Origin: CAWCTD01 sp963798455
GTDB lineage: Bacteria; Acidobacteriota; Terriglobia; Bryobacterales; Bryobacteraceae
NCBI GenBank assembly: GCA_963798455.1
Contig: CAWCTD010000003.1
Location: 2,728,001-2,792,000 of the forward strand
Direction of reading: 5' to 3'
Length of the DNA stretch: 64,000 nt
The notes under the pieces were generated by a model, which searched no databases, had not been told where the DNA came from, and saw only the letters and a program-made list of their open reading frames with translations. Shown here piece after piece: positions 26,029 through 35,116 of this stretch; the first letter of the stretch is position 1, and the number at the start of each line of letters is the position of its first letter. The translations under genes and the position numbers were made by a program.

Positions 26029-26286
26029 ATGGATCTCAACAAAGCAATCCGCGAACTGTACGCGGAGAAGCAGCGCCTGGAAGAGGCGATCGCTTCGCTG
26101 GAAGAACTGCTCGAATCCAAGACCAGCGCCGAATTGTTGAACCTGGATGAATTCCACCTGAAGAAGCGCCGCGGGAGGAAGAGCATGCCTCCGGAAGAAA
26201 GGCGTGTGGTTTCCGAAAGGATGAAGGGATACTGGGCCCGGCAGCGCGCGGGCAGTGCCAGGGGAGCAGGCAAAGGGCAGTCCTGA
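26029..26286 (+). CDS. Small coiled-coil basic protein (hypothetical)
   Basis: An 85-residue protein I cannot assign. The N-terminal half is a likely coiled coil (KAIRELYAEKQRLEEAIASL, EELLES). The C-terminal half is basic and holds KKRRGRKSMPPEERRVVSERMKGYWARQR. RGRK-S-M-P-EER-x-VS-x-RMK-x-YWA is a motif I associate with abundant small acidobacterial proteins, possibly nucleic-acid binding (AT-hook-like RGRK). The ATG at 26029 is preferred to one 12 codons upstream because the helix begins there. The upstream frame lies partly in the preceding intergenic region. Confidence 0.55.
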   Translation: MDLNKAIRELYAEKQRLEEAIASLEELLESKTSAELLNLDEFHLKKRRGRKSMPPEERRVVSERMKGYWARQRAGSARGAGKGQS

Positions 26287-26295
26287 CCAGGGGCC

Positions 26296-26977
26296 TCACT
26301 CCTTTTTGAAGTACCAGAGGCAGAAGTACTGCTCGCCCGCGCCGTGCCTGTAGCGCAGGTCGAAGCCGTACCTTAGCGCCATTTCCACGGCTTCCTGGTC
26401 GGTAATGGGCACGCCCAGCCAGGTATCGCCGGGCGCAAGCTCGAACGTCGGGGTAGCCCTGAACCTGGAACTTGAACAAAGCGCCGGGGCGCAGCAGACG
26501 ATGCACGTCCTGGACGTAGCTTGCGATGATCTCCAGGCTCGGGATGTGCTGGAACACGATGCTCGAGAACGCGAAGTCGAACTGAACTTCCGGCAGCACG
26601 GACAGGTCCATGCCGTTGTTCTTATACAAGTAGACGTTGGACCTGCCGGCCAGCGCGCGGCGGGCACGGTCGATCATCTCGCCGCTGACGTCCACGGCGT
26701 GGACTTCGCCGAACACCTCGGCGAGCGCCCCTGTGACGCGGCCCGCGCCGCAGCCAATCTCGATCACCTTCATCCGCCTGGGGTCTCTACCCTGGCAGAT
26801 GTTGTTCATGTCCGTGAGGATTTCTTCCTCCACGGTCTGCCAGCCGGAGAGGAAGAACTCCGCGTCCGTCCAGTCCTGCTGGCCGGTAGCGACATAGAAG
26901 CGGGCATTCTCGCGGGCGCGCTGGTCCCAATCCGCCTCCATCTTCTTGAGCTGCTCGTCGCGGCTGACAGGCTCCAT
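26296..26977 (-). pseudogene. SAM-dependent methyltransferase with a frameshift
   Basis: Two overlapping minus-strand frames make one methyltransferase of about 227 residues. The first runs from ATG 26977 through VIEIGCGAGRVTGALAEVFGEVHAVDVSGEMIDRAR and FSSIVFQHIPSLEIIASYVQDVHRLLRPGALFKFQVQGYP. Past about 26450 homology moves to the other frame (TFELAPGDTWLGVPITDQEAVEMALRYGF ... YFCLWYFKKE, stop at 26296). The switch coincides with a four-base C run (G on the plus strand, 26449-26455), typical of an indel or sequencing error. If the shift is real, the protein loses its last ~50 residues and gains an unrelated tail running antisense through the 26029 gene. Confidence 0.72.
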
Positions 26978-26986
26978 CAGGGCCTA

Positions 26987-27017
26987 TTGTAGCGTGGCGG
27001 CAGCTCCATGCTATATT
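26987..27017 (+). promoter_or_regulatory. Probable promoter of tRNA-Ala
   Basis: Extended -10 TGCTATATT (TATATT at 27012-27017) lies about 22 bases before the tRNA 5' end. TTGTAG at 26987-26992 is a possible -35, with a long 19-base spacer. It also lies just upstream of the divergent methyltransferase. Confidence 0.4.
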
Positions 27018-27038
27018 TGAGGTTGTTGCGCCAGGGGG

Positions 27039-27114
27039 GGGCGTGTAGCTCAGTTGGGAGAGCACGGCGTTCGCAACGCCGGGGTCGGGGGTTCGAATCC
27101 CCCCACGTCCACCA
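27039..27114 (+). tRNA. tRNA-Ala (anticodon CGC)
   Basis: A complete 76-base cloverleaf with encoded CCA. The acceptor stem GGGCGTG pairs with CACGTCC (one G-T pair). The D-arm is TAGCTCAGTTGGGAGAGCA, and the anticodon stem CGGCG/CGCCG holds the loop TTCGCAA, giving anticodon CGC for codon GCG. The T-arm has GGTTCGAATCC. The discriminator is A, as expected for alanine. Confidence 0.97.
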
Positions 27115-27304
27115 ATCCCACCCGATCAGAAGCAGTGGTTTGAAGACCCTGCACCGCATCGCCCGTCGCTGAGGGGATCAAAGACCCGCATGGCGTCCCA
27201 GGGGCGCACAGGACGTCCCACATTCGGACACCTAGAGCAGCGGTGGGCGTGGAGGGACAAGCGTTCCTGGGGGATTCATTTGGCCCTGTTATTGCTTCAG
27301 CACT

Positions 27305-29731
27305 GTGTCCGAAAGGCTGTCCACGCTCTCTATCCTGCACGATGCGCGGTACGCGTTCCGCTCCCTCGTGAGGTCCCCCGGCTTCAGCGCCGTGACTGTC
27401 CTGACGCTGGCGCTCAGTGTCGGAGCCAGCACCGCCGTCTTCAGCTTGATCACGGCGGTCCTGCTGCGCCCGTTGCCGTACGAGCAGCCGGACCAGCTAG
27501 TCCTGGTCTGGGAGAGCGCACCCTTCTTCGGCTTGCACGACAGCCCGGTCTCTCCGGCCAACTACGTCGACTGGAAGGCCCGAGCCCGCTCGTTCGAGGA
27601 GATGGGAGCCATGGAAGACACCTCCTATCGCCTGAAAGGGGACGGGCGGCCGGAACTGGTCCGGGGCAGCCTGGCGACCGCTAGCCTGTTCCGGGCATTG
27701 CGAACACGGCCGGCGCTTGGGCGAGTCTTCCGCGACGATGAGGACCGCCCCGGAGCGCCGAAGGTCGCTCTCATCAGCGATGGCTTCTGGCGGCGCAGGT
27801 TCGACGCGGAGCCCGGCATCATCGGCACCAGTATCGTCCTGAACGAGGAGAAACACACCATCATCGGCGTGCTGGCACCCGGGACGGAGCCGCCCGCAGA
27901 GTATAACCCCACGCTCGGGGAAGTCTGGACGCCGTTTGGAAGCACGTACTCGGCGCAACAATGGACCGAACGCGGAAGGCATAACTGGATGGTGATTGCA
28001 CGCCTGCGGACCGGAGTCCGCCTAGAACAAGCCAACTCGGAGATGCAGGCCATTGGAGCCAACCTGGCCCGCGAGTTTCCAGAGACCAACGAGAAAGTCG
28101 GCGCCTTCGTCGCGCCCCTACGCGAACACTTCGTAAGCTCCAGCCGCACAATACTGGCGGCGCTCACCGGCGCGGTCGCTTTCATCTTCCTGATAGGGTG
28201 TTCAAACCTGGCCAACCTTCTGCTTAGCAGGGGCTCGGATCGGAGCAAGGAGGCCGCGGTGCGCATGGCGCTGGGCGCCGGTGTCTGGCGGCTGACACGC
28301 CAGTTTTTGTGCGAGAGCTTGCTGTTATGCGGTCTGGGAAGCGCCTTGGGTCTTGTCGCGGCCACGGCTACCTTCGAGTTCCTGGCGAACCTGGCCCCAG
28401 GGAGCATGGTCGGGTTCAAGACGCTGGCTGTGGATTGGCGCGTGCTCGCGTTCACGCTTGCCATCGCCCTGGTGACCGCCGTGACGTTCGGATTAGTGCC
28501 CCTGGTTCAGGTACGCCGCATGGATGTGAGCCACTCGCTCAAGCAGAGCGCCCGGACTCTGGCCGCGGCCTCGGGGTCGCGCAGGCTTCGGGCGATATTG
28601 ATCTCGTCGGAGGTAGCCCTGGCCTTCGTGCTGCTGACCGGCGCCGGGCTGCTCCTGCGGACCTTCGCCAGCATGCGCGGCGTCAAGGTGGGCTGCCGCA
28701 CCGAGAATGTCCTTACGCTGAGCATGCCGCCCTCGCGGGCGCACAGGGGACCCGTGCAGAGCGCGGCCTACCAGCGGGAAGTGTTGCGGAGGGTCCGAGC
28801 CATTCCAGGCGTGGCCTCGGCGGGGTTCACCAACCACATCCCGCTGACCGTCAAGGGCGACATCAGCGGCGTGGGAGCCGAGGGGCACGACGTCAAGGAG
28901 AGATTCCAGTGCAATGCCCGCATAGCCGGGCCCGGGTACCTGAGCACGATGGGGATCCCACTCGTCCGCGGGCGGGATATTGAGGAGCGCGACGCGGAGG
29001 GCGCGCCGCTGGTGGTTCTGATCAACGAGACCCTGGCCCGCACACTCTGGCCCGGCCAGGATCCGATCGGCCGCCGGCTGCTGACGAACTACGCGCTGAC
29101 GGTGGTGGGGGTGGTGGGCGATATCCATCAATCGGGGCTGGACGTGGCGCCCAAACCGGAGTTCTACATTTCCGCCCTGCAAATTGACGTTCCGCCGAGC
29201 TCGCTCGCCATTTACACGAAAGTCGATCCAGCCAGCCTGGCTTCAGCGGTGCGGCAGGCGATCTGGTCCGTGGACACTGACCAGCCCGTGACGGACATGG
29301 TCACCATGGCAGAGATCCTGGACAGGGAGGTCTTCCCGCGGCGGCTTCAGGCGACGCTTCTCACGGTGCTCGCCGGCTTGGCGCTTCTGCTTGCTGCCGT
29401 CGGGCTCTACGGTGTGCTGACCTACCTGGTGGGCCAGCAGGTCCCCGAGATCGGCTTGCGCATGGCTCTGGGCGCCGCGCCTGGGGACGTGCTGCGCCGA
29501 GTGGCCGGTCATGCTCTCAGGCTGACGATCATCGGTCTGGGCCTTGGAATCGCGGGAGCGCTGGCCGTCTCGCGCCTGCTGGCCAGCCTGCTGTTCGGCG
29601 TGCAACCCAGAGATCCGGTAACCTACGGCATGGCGGCCGCCATGCTGCTGTTCACGGCGGGAATAGCCAGCTACCTGCCCGTGCGCCGGGCCGTGCGGGT
29701 CGACCCCATCGTGGCTCTGCGAGAGGAATAA
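27305..29731 (+). CDS. Orphan MacB/FtsX-type ABC permease (ADOP family)
   Basis: An 808-residue permease of the acidobacterial duplicated orphan permease type. The opening (ARYAFRSLVRSPGFSAVTVLTLALSVGASTAVFSLI) contains the first membrane helix. A MacB-like periplasmic core (about residues 45-245), an FtsX domain of three helices (about 275-405), a second periplasmic core (about 430-650) and a second FtsX domain (about 680-800) follow, with GLRMALGAAPGDVLRRV and the ending RRAVRVDPIVALREE. No ATPase gene is adjacent, as usual for the family. Start is a GTG at 27305 with a poor ribosome site, so it may be off by a few codons. Transported substrate unknown. Confidence 0.88.
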   Translation: MSERLSTLSILHDARYAFRSLVRSPGFSAVTVLTLALSVGASTAVFSLITAVLLRPLPYEQPDQLVLVWESAPFFGLHDSPVSPANYVDWKARARSFEEMGAMEDTSYRLKGDGRPELVRGSLATASLFRALRTRPALGRVFRDDEDRPGAPKVALISDGFWRRRFDAEPGIIGTSIVLNEEKHTIIGVLAPGTEPPAEYNPTLGEVWTPFGSTYSAQQWTERGRHNWMVIARLRTGVRLEQANSEMQAIGANLAREFPETNEKVGAFVAPLREHFVSSSRTILAALTGAVAFIFLIGCSNLANLLLSRGSDRSKEAAVRMALGAGVWRLTRQFLCESLLLCGLGSALGLVAATATFEFLANLAPGSMVGFKTLAVDWRVLAFTLAIALVTAVTFGLVPLVQVRRMDVSHSLKQSARTLAAASGSRRLRAILISSEVALAFVLLTGAGLLLRTFASMRGVKVGCRTENVLTLSMPPSRAHRGPVQSAAYQREVLRRVRAIPGVASAGFTNHIPLTVKGDISGVGAEGHDVKERFQCNARIAGPGYLSTMGIPLVRGRDIEERDAEGAPLVVLINETLARTLWPGQDPIGRRLLTNYALTVVGVVGDIHQSGLDVAPKPEFYISALQIDVPPSSLAIYTKVDPASLASAVRQAIWSVDTDQPVTDMVTMAEILDREVFPRRLQATLLTVLAGLALLLAAVGLYGVLTYLVGQQVPEIGLRMALGAAPGDVLRRVAGHALRLTIIGLGLGIAGALAVSRLLASLLFGVQPRDPVTYGMAAAMLLFTAGIASYLPVRRAVRVDPIVALREE

Positions 29732-29778
29732 CCAGCCGTCCCTTGGATTCATCCCATTGAGCCCGGACTTCCTGTGGT

Positions 29779-31284
29779 ATGTTTCTCCCTGAGGAAACCT
29801 TGGCGCAAAACAACCGACCGACATTCTGCTGGAGGGCGATTGTGCCGGTTGCCGTCGCCATCGCCATTGTCCTCTCCCCGGCGCCCGCCGGTCTGGCTCT
29901 GCACGCCTGGCGGTTCTTCGCCATCTTTGCCGGGATGATCCTCGGGCTCGTGCTTGCACCGCTGCCGGGCGGGGCGATCGGCCTCGTGGGAGTGACAGCG
30001 GCAACCGTTCTTGCTCCGTTCGTCCTTTACGGCCCCGAGCAGCTCGCCCAGCCGGGTTTCAAGCCAGCCAGCGCCGCGCTGAGTTGGGCGCTCTCCGGCT
30101 TTTCCGACGCCACCGTGTGGCTGATCTTTGGGGCTTACATGTTCGCCCTGGGTTACGAGAAGACAGGCCTGGGCCGCCGCATCGCGCTAGTCCTGGTCAA
30201 ACGCATGGGCAGGCGCACGCTGACGCTCGGGTATGCGATCACATTGGCCGACCTGGTGCTGGCTCCGTTCACGCCTTCGAACACGGCCAGAAGCGGGGGC
30301 ACCATCTACCCGGTGATCCGCAACCTCCCGCCGCTCTACCAGTCGCTGCCCAATGACCCCTCCTCCCGGCGGATCGGGTCCTACCTCATGTGGGTTGCGA
30401 TTGCCGCGGTGAGCGTGACCAGTTCGTTGTTCCTGACCGGGCTTGCGCCGAACCTGCTGGCGATCGAAATGGTTCAGCGGGTGACGGCGATCGAGATAAG
30501 CTGGGCCGACTGGTTCATCGCCTTCGCGCCCGCCGGCCTGATCCTGCTGCTTCTGGTGCCCGTCCTGACGTACTGGCTCTATCCTCCCGAAGTGAAGGAG
30601 GGCGACGAGGTTCCTGCCTGGGCGGCCCGGGAACTGCGCACGATGGGCGGCCTCTCCCGAAACGAGATTACGCTTGGGGTGCTCGTCGTTCTGGCGCTCC
30701 TGTTATGGGTCTTCGGCGGCAGCTACGTGAACGCGACCGCCGTGGCCCTCGTGGTCATTTCACTGATGCTGATCACCGGAGTCTTCAGGTGGAGCGACGT
30801 CGCCGGGAACACGCCGGCCTGGAGCGCTCTGGCGTGGTTTGCGACCCTGGTCGCCATGGCCGATGGGCTCAACCGGGTGGGCTTCGTGAAATGGTTCTCC
30901 AGTGGCGTCGCCGCGCGCCTGTCGGGCCTGCCGGTGACGGCTGCCATGGTGGCCCTGTTGGTGGTCTTCTTCCTCGCGCACTACCTGTTCGCCAGCTTGA
31001 CGGCGCACACAACCGCACTTCTGCCGGTGATGCTGGCGGCCGGCTCGACGATCCCCGGTCTTCCCATGCGGCAGTTCGCGCTCATGCTTTGTCTTGAACT
31101 CGGCCTCATGGGCATTCTCACACCGTACGCCACGGGTCCGGGTCCGATCTACCAAGGGAGCGGCTACCTGCCGCCGACAGATTTCTGGCGGCTGGGCATG
31201 ATCTTCGGATTCCTGTTTCTCTTTGTGCTGCTGGTTGTCGGAGTGCCGTGGACCGGATTTGTCCTGGCGGGCCAGGCACGCTAG
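29779..31284 (+). CDS. DASS-family dicarboxylate/2-oxoglutarate-type transporter
   Basis: A 501-residue carrier with about 12 membrane helices, of the divalent anion:sodium symporter family (plant-type 2-oxoglutarate/malate translocator branch). It shows the first substrate-site motif TPSNTARSGGTIYPVI and the second, S-x-TAHTTALLPVM, plus YATGPGPIYQGSGY near the end. Expected substrates are di- or tricarboxylates such as malate, 2-oxoglutarate, tartrate or citrate. The ATG at 29779 sits in a promoter-like TGTGGTATGTTT; a TTG at 29800, 4 bases after GAGGA, is an alternative start. It converges with the VirJ-like gene, the two ends overlapping by a few bases. Confidence 0.87.
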   Translation: MFLPEETLAQNNRPTFCWRAIVPVAVAIAIVLSPAPAGLALHAWRFFAIFAGMILGLVLAPLPGGAIGLVGVTAATVLAPFVLYGPEQLAQPGFKPASAALSWALSGFSDATVWLIFGAYMFALGYEKTGLGRRIALVLVKRMGRRTLTLGYAITLADLVLAPFTPSNTARSGGTIYPVIRNLPPLYQSLPNDPSSRRIGSYLMWVAIAAVSVTSSLFLTGLAPNLLAIEMVQRVTAIEISWADWFIAFAPAGLILLLLVPVLTYWLYPPEVKEGDEVPAWAARELRTMGGLSRNEITLGVLVVLALLLWVFGGSYVNATAVALVVISLMLITGVFRWSDVAGNTPAWSALAWFATLVAMADGLNRVGFVKWFSSGVAARLSGLPVTAAMVALLVVFFLAHYLFASLTAHTTALLPVMLAAGSTIPGLPMRQFALMLCLELGLMGILTPYATGPGPIYQGSGYLPPTDFWRLGMIFGFLFLFVLLVVGVPWTGFVLAGQAR

Positions 31285-32084
31285 AACGCGGCACGACGGA
31301 AGCGGGAACGCCGTTCCTCCAGCCATGCCAGCCCCGATTTCAGGGAAGCCAGAAGTTCCGCACGATGCCCGTCCATCCGGTGGTTTCCACCTTTAATCTC
31401 GCGCCGCCGGATGGGTCTTCTCGCCAGGGAGACCAGGCGGCGAGCTACGGCAGCCGGCGTGAACCGGTCGTGCGTCCCATAGACCATCCAGGATGGAATC
31501 GGAGAGACTTCCGGCAGCAGGGGCGCAACCTGAAACTCGGGCTCGTGAGCGTCACGGCCACCCAGCGCCAGCAGGCTGTCACGCCAGGTCCAACCAAGGA
31601 ACCCGGATTCGGGCAGAGCGATTGTCAGGACCCCGCGCACGAGATCTTTGTGATCCATCCGGGCGGCAGTCAGGATCGCCATGGCTGCTCCCTGAGACCA
31701 GCCCACCAACAAGACGGGCTGGCCGCCGGGAGAGCCCACCTCCCGGATGGTCTGTTCCATGTCCGCGGCCATCTGAGCATCGGTCAAGGTGCTGTGGCCG
31801 TTTGTGAAGCCTTTCAGATAGCGGCGCACATCCAACCCGTACACGTCGTAACCCAGCGATGCCATCATGCGTGCCATGTCCACAGCGGCGCCATGCCAGC
31901 CTCCGTCACCGGGAATGAACAGGATTGGTGGGCGCTCCGCGGCCTGCTGCGTTTCGGCGGGGACGTGGTACAGGATCTGCTCGCGGCTCCTCAGGACGAA
32001 GGCCTCCCGGACGGGCTCGGCGGCGGCAAGCGCGGCCGCAGCCGTCACCAGGGTCAACAAAAGGATTCTGCGAATGGCATTCAT
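31281..32084 (-). CDS. Exported alpha/beta hydrolase, VirJ/AcvB-like
   Basis: A 267-residue protein with a signal peptide (residues 1-22). The alpha/beta-hydrolase fold shows an oxyanion region FIPGDGGWHG (57-66), nucleophile Ser130 in GWSQGA, an acid after VYGTHDRFTP, and a catalytic-type His in GGNHRMDG near residue 235. The GDGGW plus GWSQGA combination is that of the VirJ/AcvB group, periplasmic proteins linked in other bacteria to membrane lipid lysyl modification. No aminoacyl-phosphatidylglycerol synthase lies beside it here, so the specific activity is an inference. Confidence 0.75.
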   Translation of the reverse strand: MNAIRRILLLTLVTAAAALAAAEPVREAFVLRSREQILYHVPAETQQAAERPPILFIPGDGGWHGAAVDMARMMASLGYDVYGLDVRRYLKGFTNGHSTLTDAQMAADMEQTIREVGSPGGQPVLLVGWSQGAAMAILTAARMDHKDLVRGVLTIALPESGFLGWTWRDSLLALGGRDAHEPEFQVAPLLPEVSPIPSWMVYGTHDRFTPAAVARRLVSLARRPIRRREIKGGNHRMDGHRAELLASLKSGLAWLEERRSRFRRAAF

Positions 32085-32191
32085 GCGGCCCCAGTTCGCC
32101 TAACTTGAACTCCTGGCGGACTTCGAACCCAGCCCTACTGTCAGGATGCCAAGAAATGATGTCTGATACAATGCCTGCTGAAACACAACTC

Positions 32192-32350
32192 GTGAAAGCA
32201 CATTCATCCGCCATCTTCCTTCTCGCGGCGTCCCTCTCCGCATCCCATGCGGTGTGCGCCGCGGAGTACGACAAGGATGGCAACACGCTGCCCGTTTTCG
32301 ACGTGTTCCACAAGTTCACAAGGCCGATCCATCGGACAGATGGCCAGTAG
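32192..32350 (+). CDS. Possible short exported peptide (weak)
   Basis: A 52-residue frame from GTG 32192 looks like a signal peptide (SSAIFLLAASLSASHAVCAA) followed by only ~30 residues (EYDKDGNTLPVFDVFHKFTR...). No good ribosome site precedes it, and it may be the 5' remnant of a longer exported protein. Otherwise the 296 bases between the hydrolase gene and the enolase-superfamily gene show no convincing content. Confidence 0.25.
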   Translation: MKAHSSAIFLLAASLSASHAVCAAEYDKDGNTLPVFDVFHKFTRPIHRTDGQ

Positions 32351-32380
32351 GGTTTTCATTCATTCGAAAGAGGAGTCGCG

Positions 32381-33898
32381 ATGACTGGCGAGGAAAGAAG
32401 ATGTAGGTTCACGCGGCGCAGAATGCTGTGGCAGGCTGCCGTCGCGAGTGGCGTAGGCGCAATTTTCAAGATGACCGAGGGCTCTGCCGCGGCCCAGGGG
32501 CGCGGGGGCGGCGGCGCCGGCCGTGGTGGTGCGGGTGCGGGTCCCGCTGGCATAGGGATGGGAGGCAGAGGGGGCGGCGCCGTGCGCTACGGCCAAATCA
32601 ACAAGTACTCCGCTCCCAGCGATCTGCGCGTCACCGACATGCGCGCCGTGACCGTAGCCTCCAACTACGACTACAACATCATCCGCCTGGACACTAACCA
32701 GGGCGTGTACGGGCTGGGTGAAGTCCGGGACGGCGGCAACAAGAACACGGCGCTGGCGCTGAAGCCGTATGTCGTGGGTCAGAACCCGCTCAACATCGGG
32801 GACATCCTCCGGACCATCCGACCCTTCGCCGGACACGGCCGCCAGGGTGGAGGCTATTCCGCCGTGGATTTGGCCTTGCACGACATCAACGGCAAGGTCT
32901 TCGGAGTGCCGATCTGGCGCCTCTTGGGCGACAAGAGGCGCGACCGCATACGGATGTACTGCGACACTACGGGTAGCACCGACCCGAAGGTGTACGCCAA
33001 ACGCATGCTGGCACGCAAGAATCTCGGCTTCACGTTCTTCAAGATGGACATGCGGGCGGCAACGATCGGCGACGTACCCGGCGGCTTCAACAACACTGGG
33101 GCCATGACGGACAAGGGTCTGGCTAAGGCAGGGGAACTGGTCGCGGCGGTGAAGGACGCCATTGGGTGGGACGCGCCGCTTGGGGTGGAGACCTCCAGCG
33201 GCAGTAGGGTACCATCCACCGGCAGGGAGGGCAAGATACCGGTCAAGGACGCGATTCGCATCGCCCGGTTCTATGAGAAGTTCGATCTGGCATGGTTGGA
33301 GGATTTGTTCAACGTCGAAGGCTTCTGGGACTGGCAGGGTTACAAACAGATCCGGGAGGCCACGACCACCAAGATCCTCACCGGCGAAGGTGTCTTCGGC
33401 CTCGAGGAAGGCTTTAAGCCTTTGATCGACAACCAAGCGGTGGACATCGTTCATCCGGATCCCGGCACCTCGGGGCAGTGCCGCGAGACCAAGCGGATTG
33501 CTGACTACGCCAACGAGCATGGCATCGCCGTCGCTATTCACATGGCCGGCTCGCCGGTGGGGACCATGGGCGCGGTGCAGACCGCTTCAACCATCGACAA
33601 CTTCCTGGCCATGGAATGCCACGCGGTGGATTTCATCACTTGGTGGGAGGAGTTGGTGACTGGGATGTCCAAGCCGTTCTTCGACAAAGGGTACGTCTTA
33701 GTGCCCGACGGGCCTGGGCTCGGACTCGAGCTCAACGAAGCGGTGATCAAGGAGCACCTGCGGTATCCGGGCTACTTCGAGCCGACCACCGAGTGGGACA
33801 AGATCCTGGCCAGGCCAGCGCCCGTCAGCACCGGCTACCCGCACTTCGACGAGGAAGGCAACTGGGTGACCGGACGCGGCAGCGGACCGCTGCGGTAG
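32381..33898 (+). CDS. Tat-exported enolase-superfamily protein (mandelate racemase/muconate lactonizing type)
   Basis: A 505-residue member of the enolase superfamily. Residues 1-38 form a twin-arginine-type signal (FTRRRMLWQAAVASGVGAIF), followed by a Gly/Arg-rich tract (about 39-67). The N-terminal capping domain (LRVTDMRAVTVASNYDYNIIRLDTNQGVYGLGEV) and the barrel follow: KMDMRA holds the first Lys, and WLEDL and LTGEGV supply metal-ligand acids. The first ligand position reads GVETSSGSR where most relatives have a D-x-N pattern, so substrate prediction is unsafe. A probable sugar-acid dehydratase or epimerase. An AAAGAGGAG-type ribosome site precedes the ATG. It is followed 34 bases later by a second family member. 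Confidence 0.85.
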   Translation: MTGEERRCRFTRRRMLWQAAVASGVGAIFKMTEGSAAAQGRGGGGAGRGGAGAGPAGIGMGGRGGGAVRYGQINKYSAPSDLRVTDMRAVTVASNYDYNIIRLDTNQGVYGLGEVRDGGNKNTALALKPYVVGQNPLNIGDILRTIRPFAGHGRQGGGYSAVDLALHDINGKVFGVPIWRLLGDKRRDRIRMYCDTTGSTDPKVYAKRMLARKNLGFTFFKMDMRAATIGDVPGGFNNTGAMTDKGLAKAGELVAAVKDAIGWDAPLGVETSSGSRVPSTGREGKIPVKDAIRIARFYEKFDLAWLEDLFNVEGFWDWQGYKQIREATTTKILTGEGVFGLEEGFKPLIDNQAVDIVHPDPGTSGQCRETKRIADYANEHGIAVAIHMAGSPVGTMGAVQTASTIDNFLAMECHAVDFITWWEELVTGMSKPFFDKGYVLVPDGPGLGLELNEAVIKEHLRYPGYFEPTTEWDKILARPAPVSTGYPHFDEEGNWVTGRGSGPLR

Positions 33899-33932
33899 AG
33901 GCTTCGCCGCCCGACCCTGTAGTATAGACAGC

Positions 33933-35105
33933 ATGAGGATTACGGACGTTCGCACTCGTGTTGTCGAGTGGAAGGGGAGTACCGTTCCCCTTCCACCGCA
34001 CTTCTGCACCAACCCCATGGATCTCGTCGGCGATCTGGCCGCCAGCATGGGGAAGTTCACTTTTCACGGCTGGCTCATCGTCGAGCTGTTCACGGATCAG
34101 GGCATTATCGGCATCGGCGAAGCCGCTCTTGCGCCGAGGCTGACCAAGCAGACCATCGACCTCTACTTGAAACCAATCCTCATTGGCAGCGATCCCTTCG
34201 ACAGCGAGATCCTGTGGCAGAAGATGTTCCGCTCCACCATGGCCTTCGGGCGCAAAGGCATTGGTATGACCGCCATCAGCGCCGTGGATATCGCGGTGTG
34301 GGACATCCTCGGAAAGGCCACGGGACAGCCTGTCTATCGCTTGCTGGGCGGGAAGACCAAGGAGAAGATCCCGGTCTATGCCAGCCGCCTTTACAGTCAG
34401 CCGCTGGACGACCTGGCCAAAGAAGCCGAGTTGTACAAGCGGCAAGGTTACACGGCCATGAAACTGCGCTTCGGCTGGGGACCGACGGACGGCGCCGCCG
34501 GCATGCAGAGCAACTTAGACCTGGTGCGCACGGTCCGCGAGGTGATCGGCGACGGGATCGACCTCATGGCGGACGCCTACATGGGTTGGACGCTGGACTA
34601 TGCCCGGCGCATGATCCCGCTGCTCGAGCCTTACCGGCTGCGCTGGCTGGAGGAGCCGGTGATCCCGGACGACATCCAGGGCTACGCCTCGCTGAAAGCC
34701 ATGAACAGAATCCCCATCGCGGGCGGCGAGCACGAGTTCACCCTCTACGGCTTCCGCGAGCTGCTGGACGCCAAAGCCGTGGACTATATCCAGTTCGACA
34801 CCAACCGGGTGGGCGGCATCACGCAGGCCCGCAAGATCGCGGCTCTGGCCGAAGCACACTCCGTTCCCGTGATCCCGCACGCAGGGCAGATGCACAACTT
34901 CCACATCGTGATGGCCAGCCTGAATTCCCCGATGGCCGAGTTCTTCCCGGTCGTGGATGTCGAGGTGGGCAACGAGCTGTTCTGGTACATCTTCGACGGT
35001 GAGACGGCCCCGGTCAACGGTTACATTGAGTTGAGGGACGATCTGCCGGGACTCGGGCTGCGCATCAAAGAAGAGGCTCTGAAGGACTTCAACGTCATCG
35101 AGTAA
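33933..35105 (+). CDS. Sugar-acid dehydratase of the enolase superfamily (L-rhamnonate dehydratase-like)
   Basis: A 390-residue cytoplasmic enzyme, predicted to dehydrate an acid sugar to a 2-keto-3-deoxy acid. The capping domain ends in GIIGIGEAAL. Barrel landmarks are YTAMKLRFGWGPTDG (base region), LMADAYMGW (first metal Asp), WLEEPVIPDD (second metal acid), IPIAGGEHEFT (third metal Glu-Gly-Glu-His) and IPHAGQMHNFH (general-acid His). The KLRFGWGPTDGxAG and GGEHE patterns resemble RhmD-type L-rhamnonate dehydratases. Other aldonic acids cannot be excluded. Co-directional with the exported homolog, 34 bases away. Confidence 0.85.
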   Translation: MRITDVRTRVVEWKGSTVPLPPHFCTNPMDLVGDLAASMGKFTFHGWLIVELFTDQGIIGIGEAALAPRLTKQTIDLYLKPILIGSDPFDSEILWQKMFRSTMAFGRKGIGMTAISAVDIAVWDILGKATGQPVYRLLGGKTKEKIPVYASRLYSQPLDDLAKEAELYKRQGYTAMKLRFGWGPTDGAAGMQSNLDLVRTVREVIGDGIDLMADAYMGWTLDYARRMIPLLEPYRLRWLEEPVIPDDIQGYASLKAMNRIPIAGGEHEFTLYGFRELLDAKAVDYIQFDTNRVGGITQARKIAALAEAHSVPVIPHAGQMHNFHIVMASLNSPMAEFFPVVDVEVGNELFWYIFDGETAPVNGYIELRDDLPGLGLRIKEEALKDFNVIE

Positions 35106-35116
35106 GGAGGACGGCC

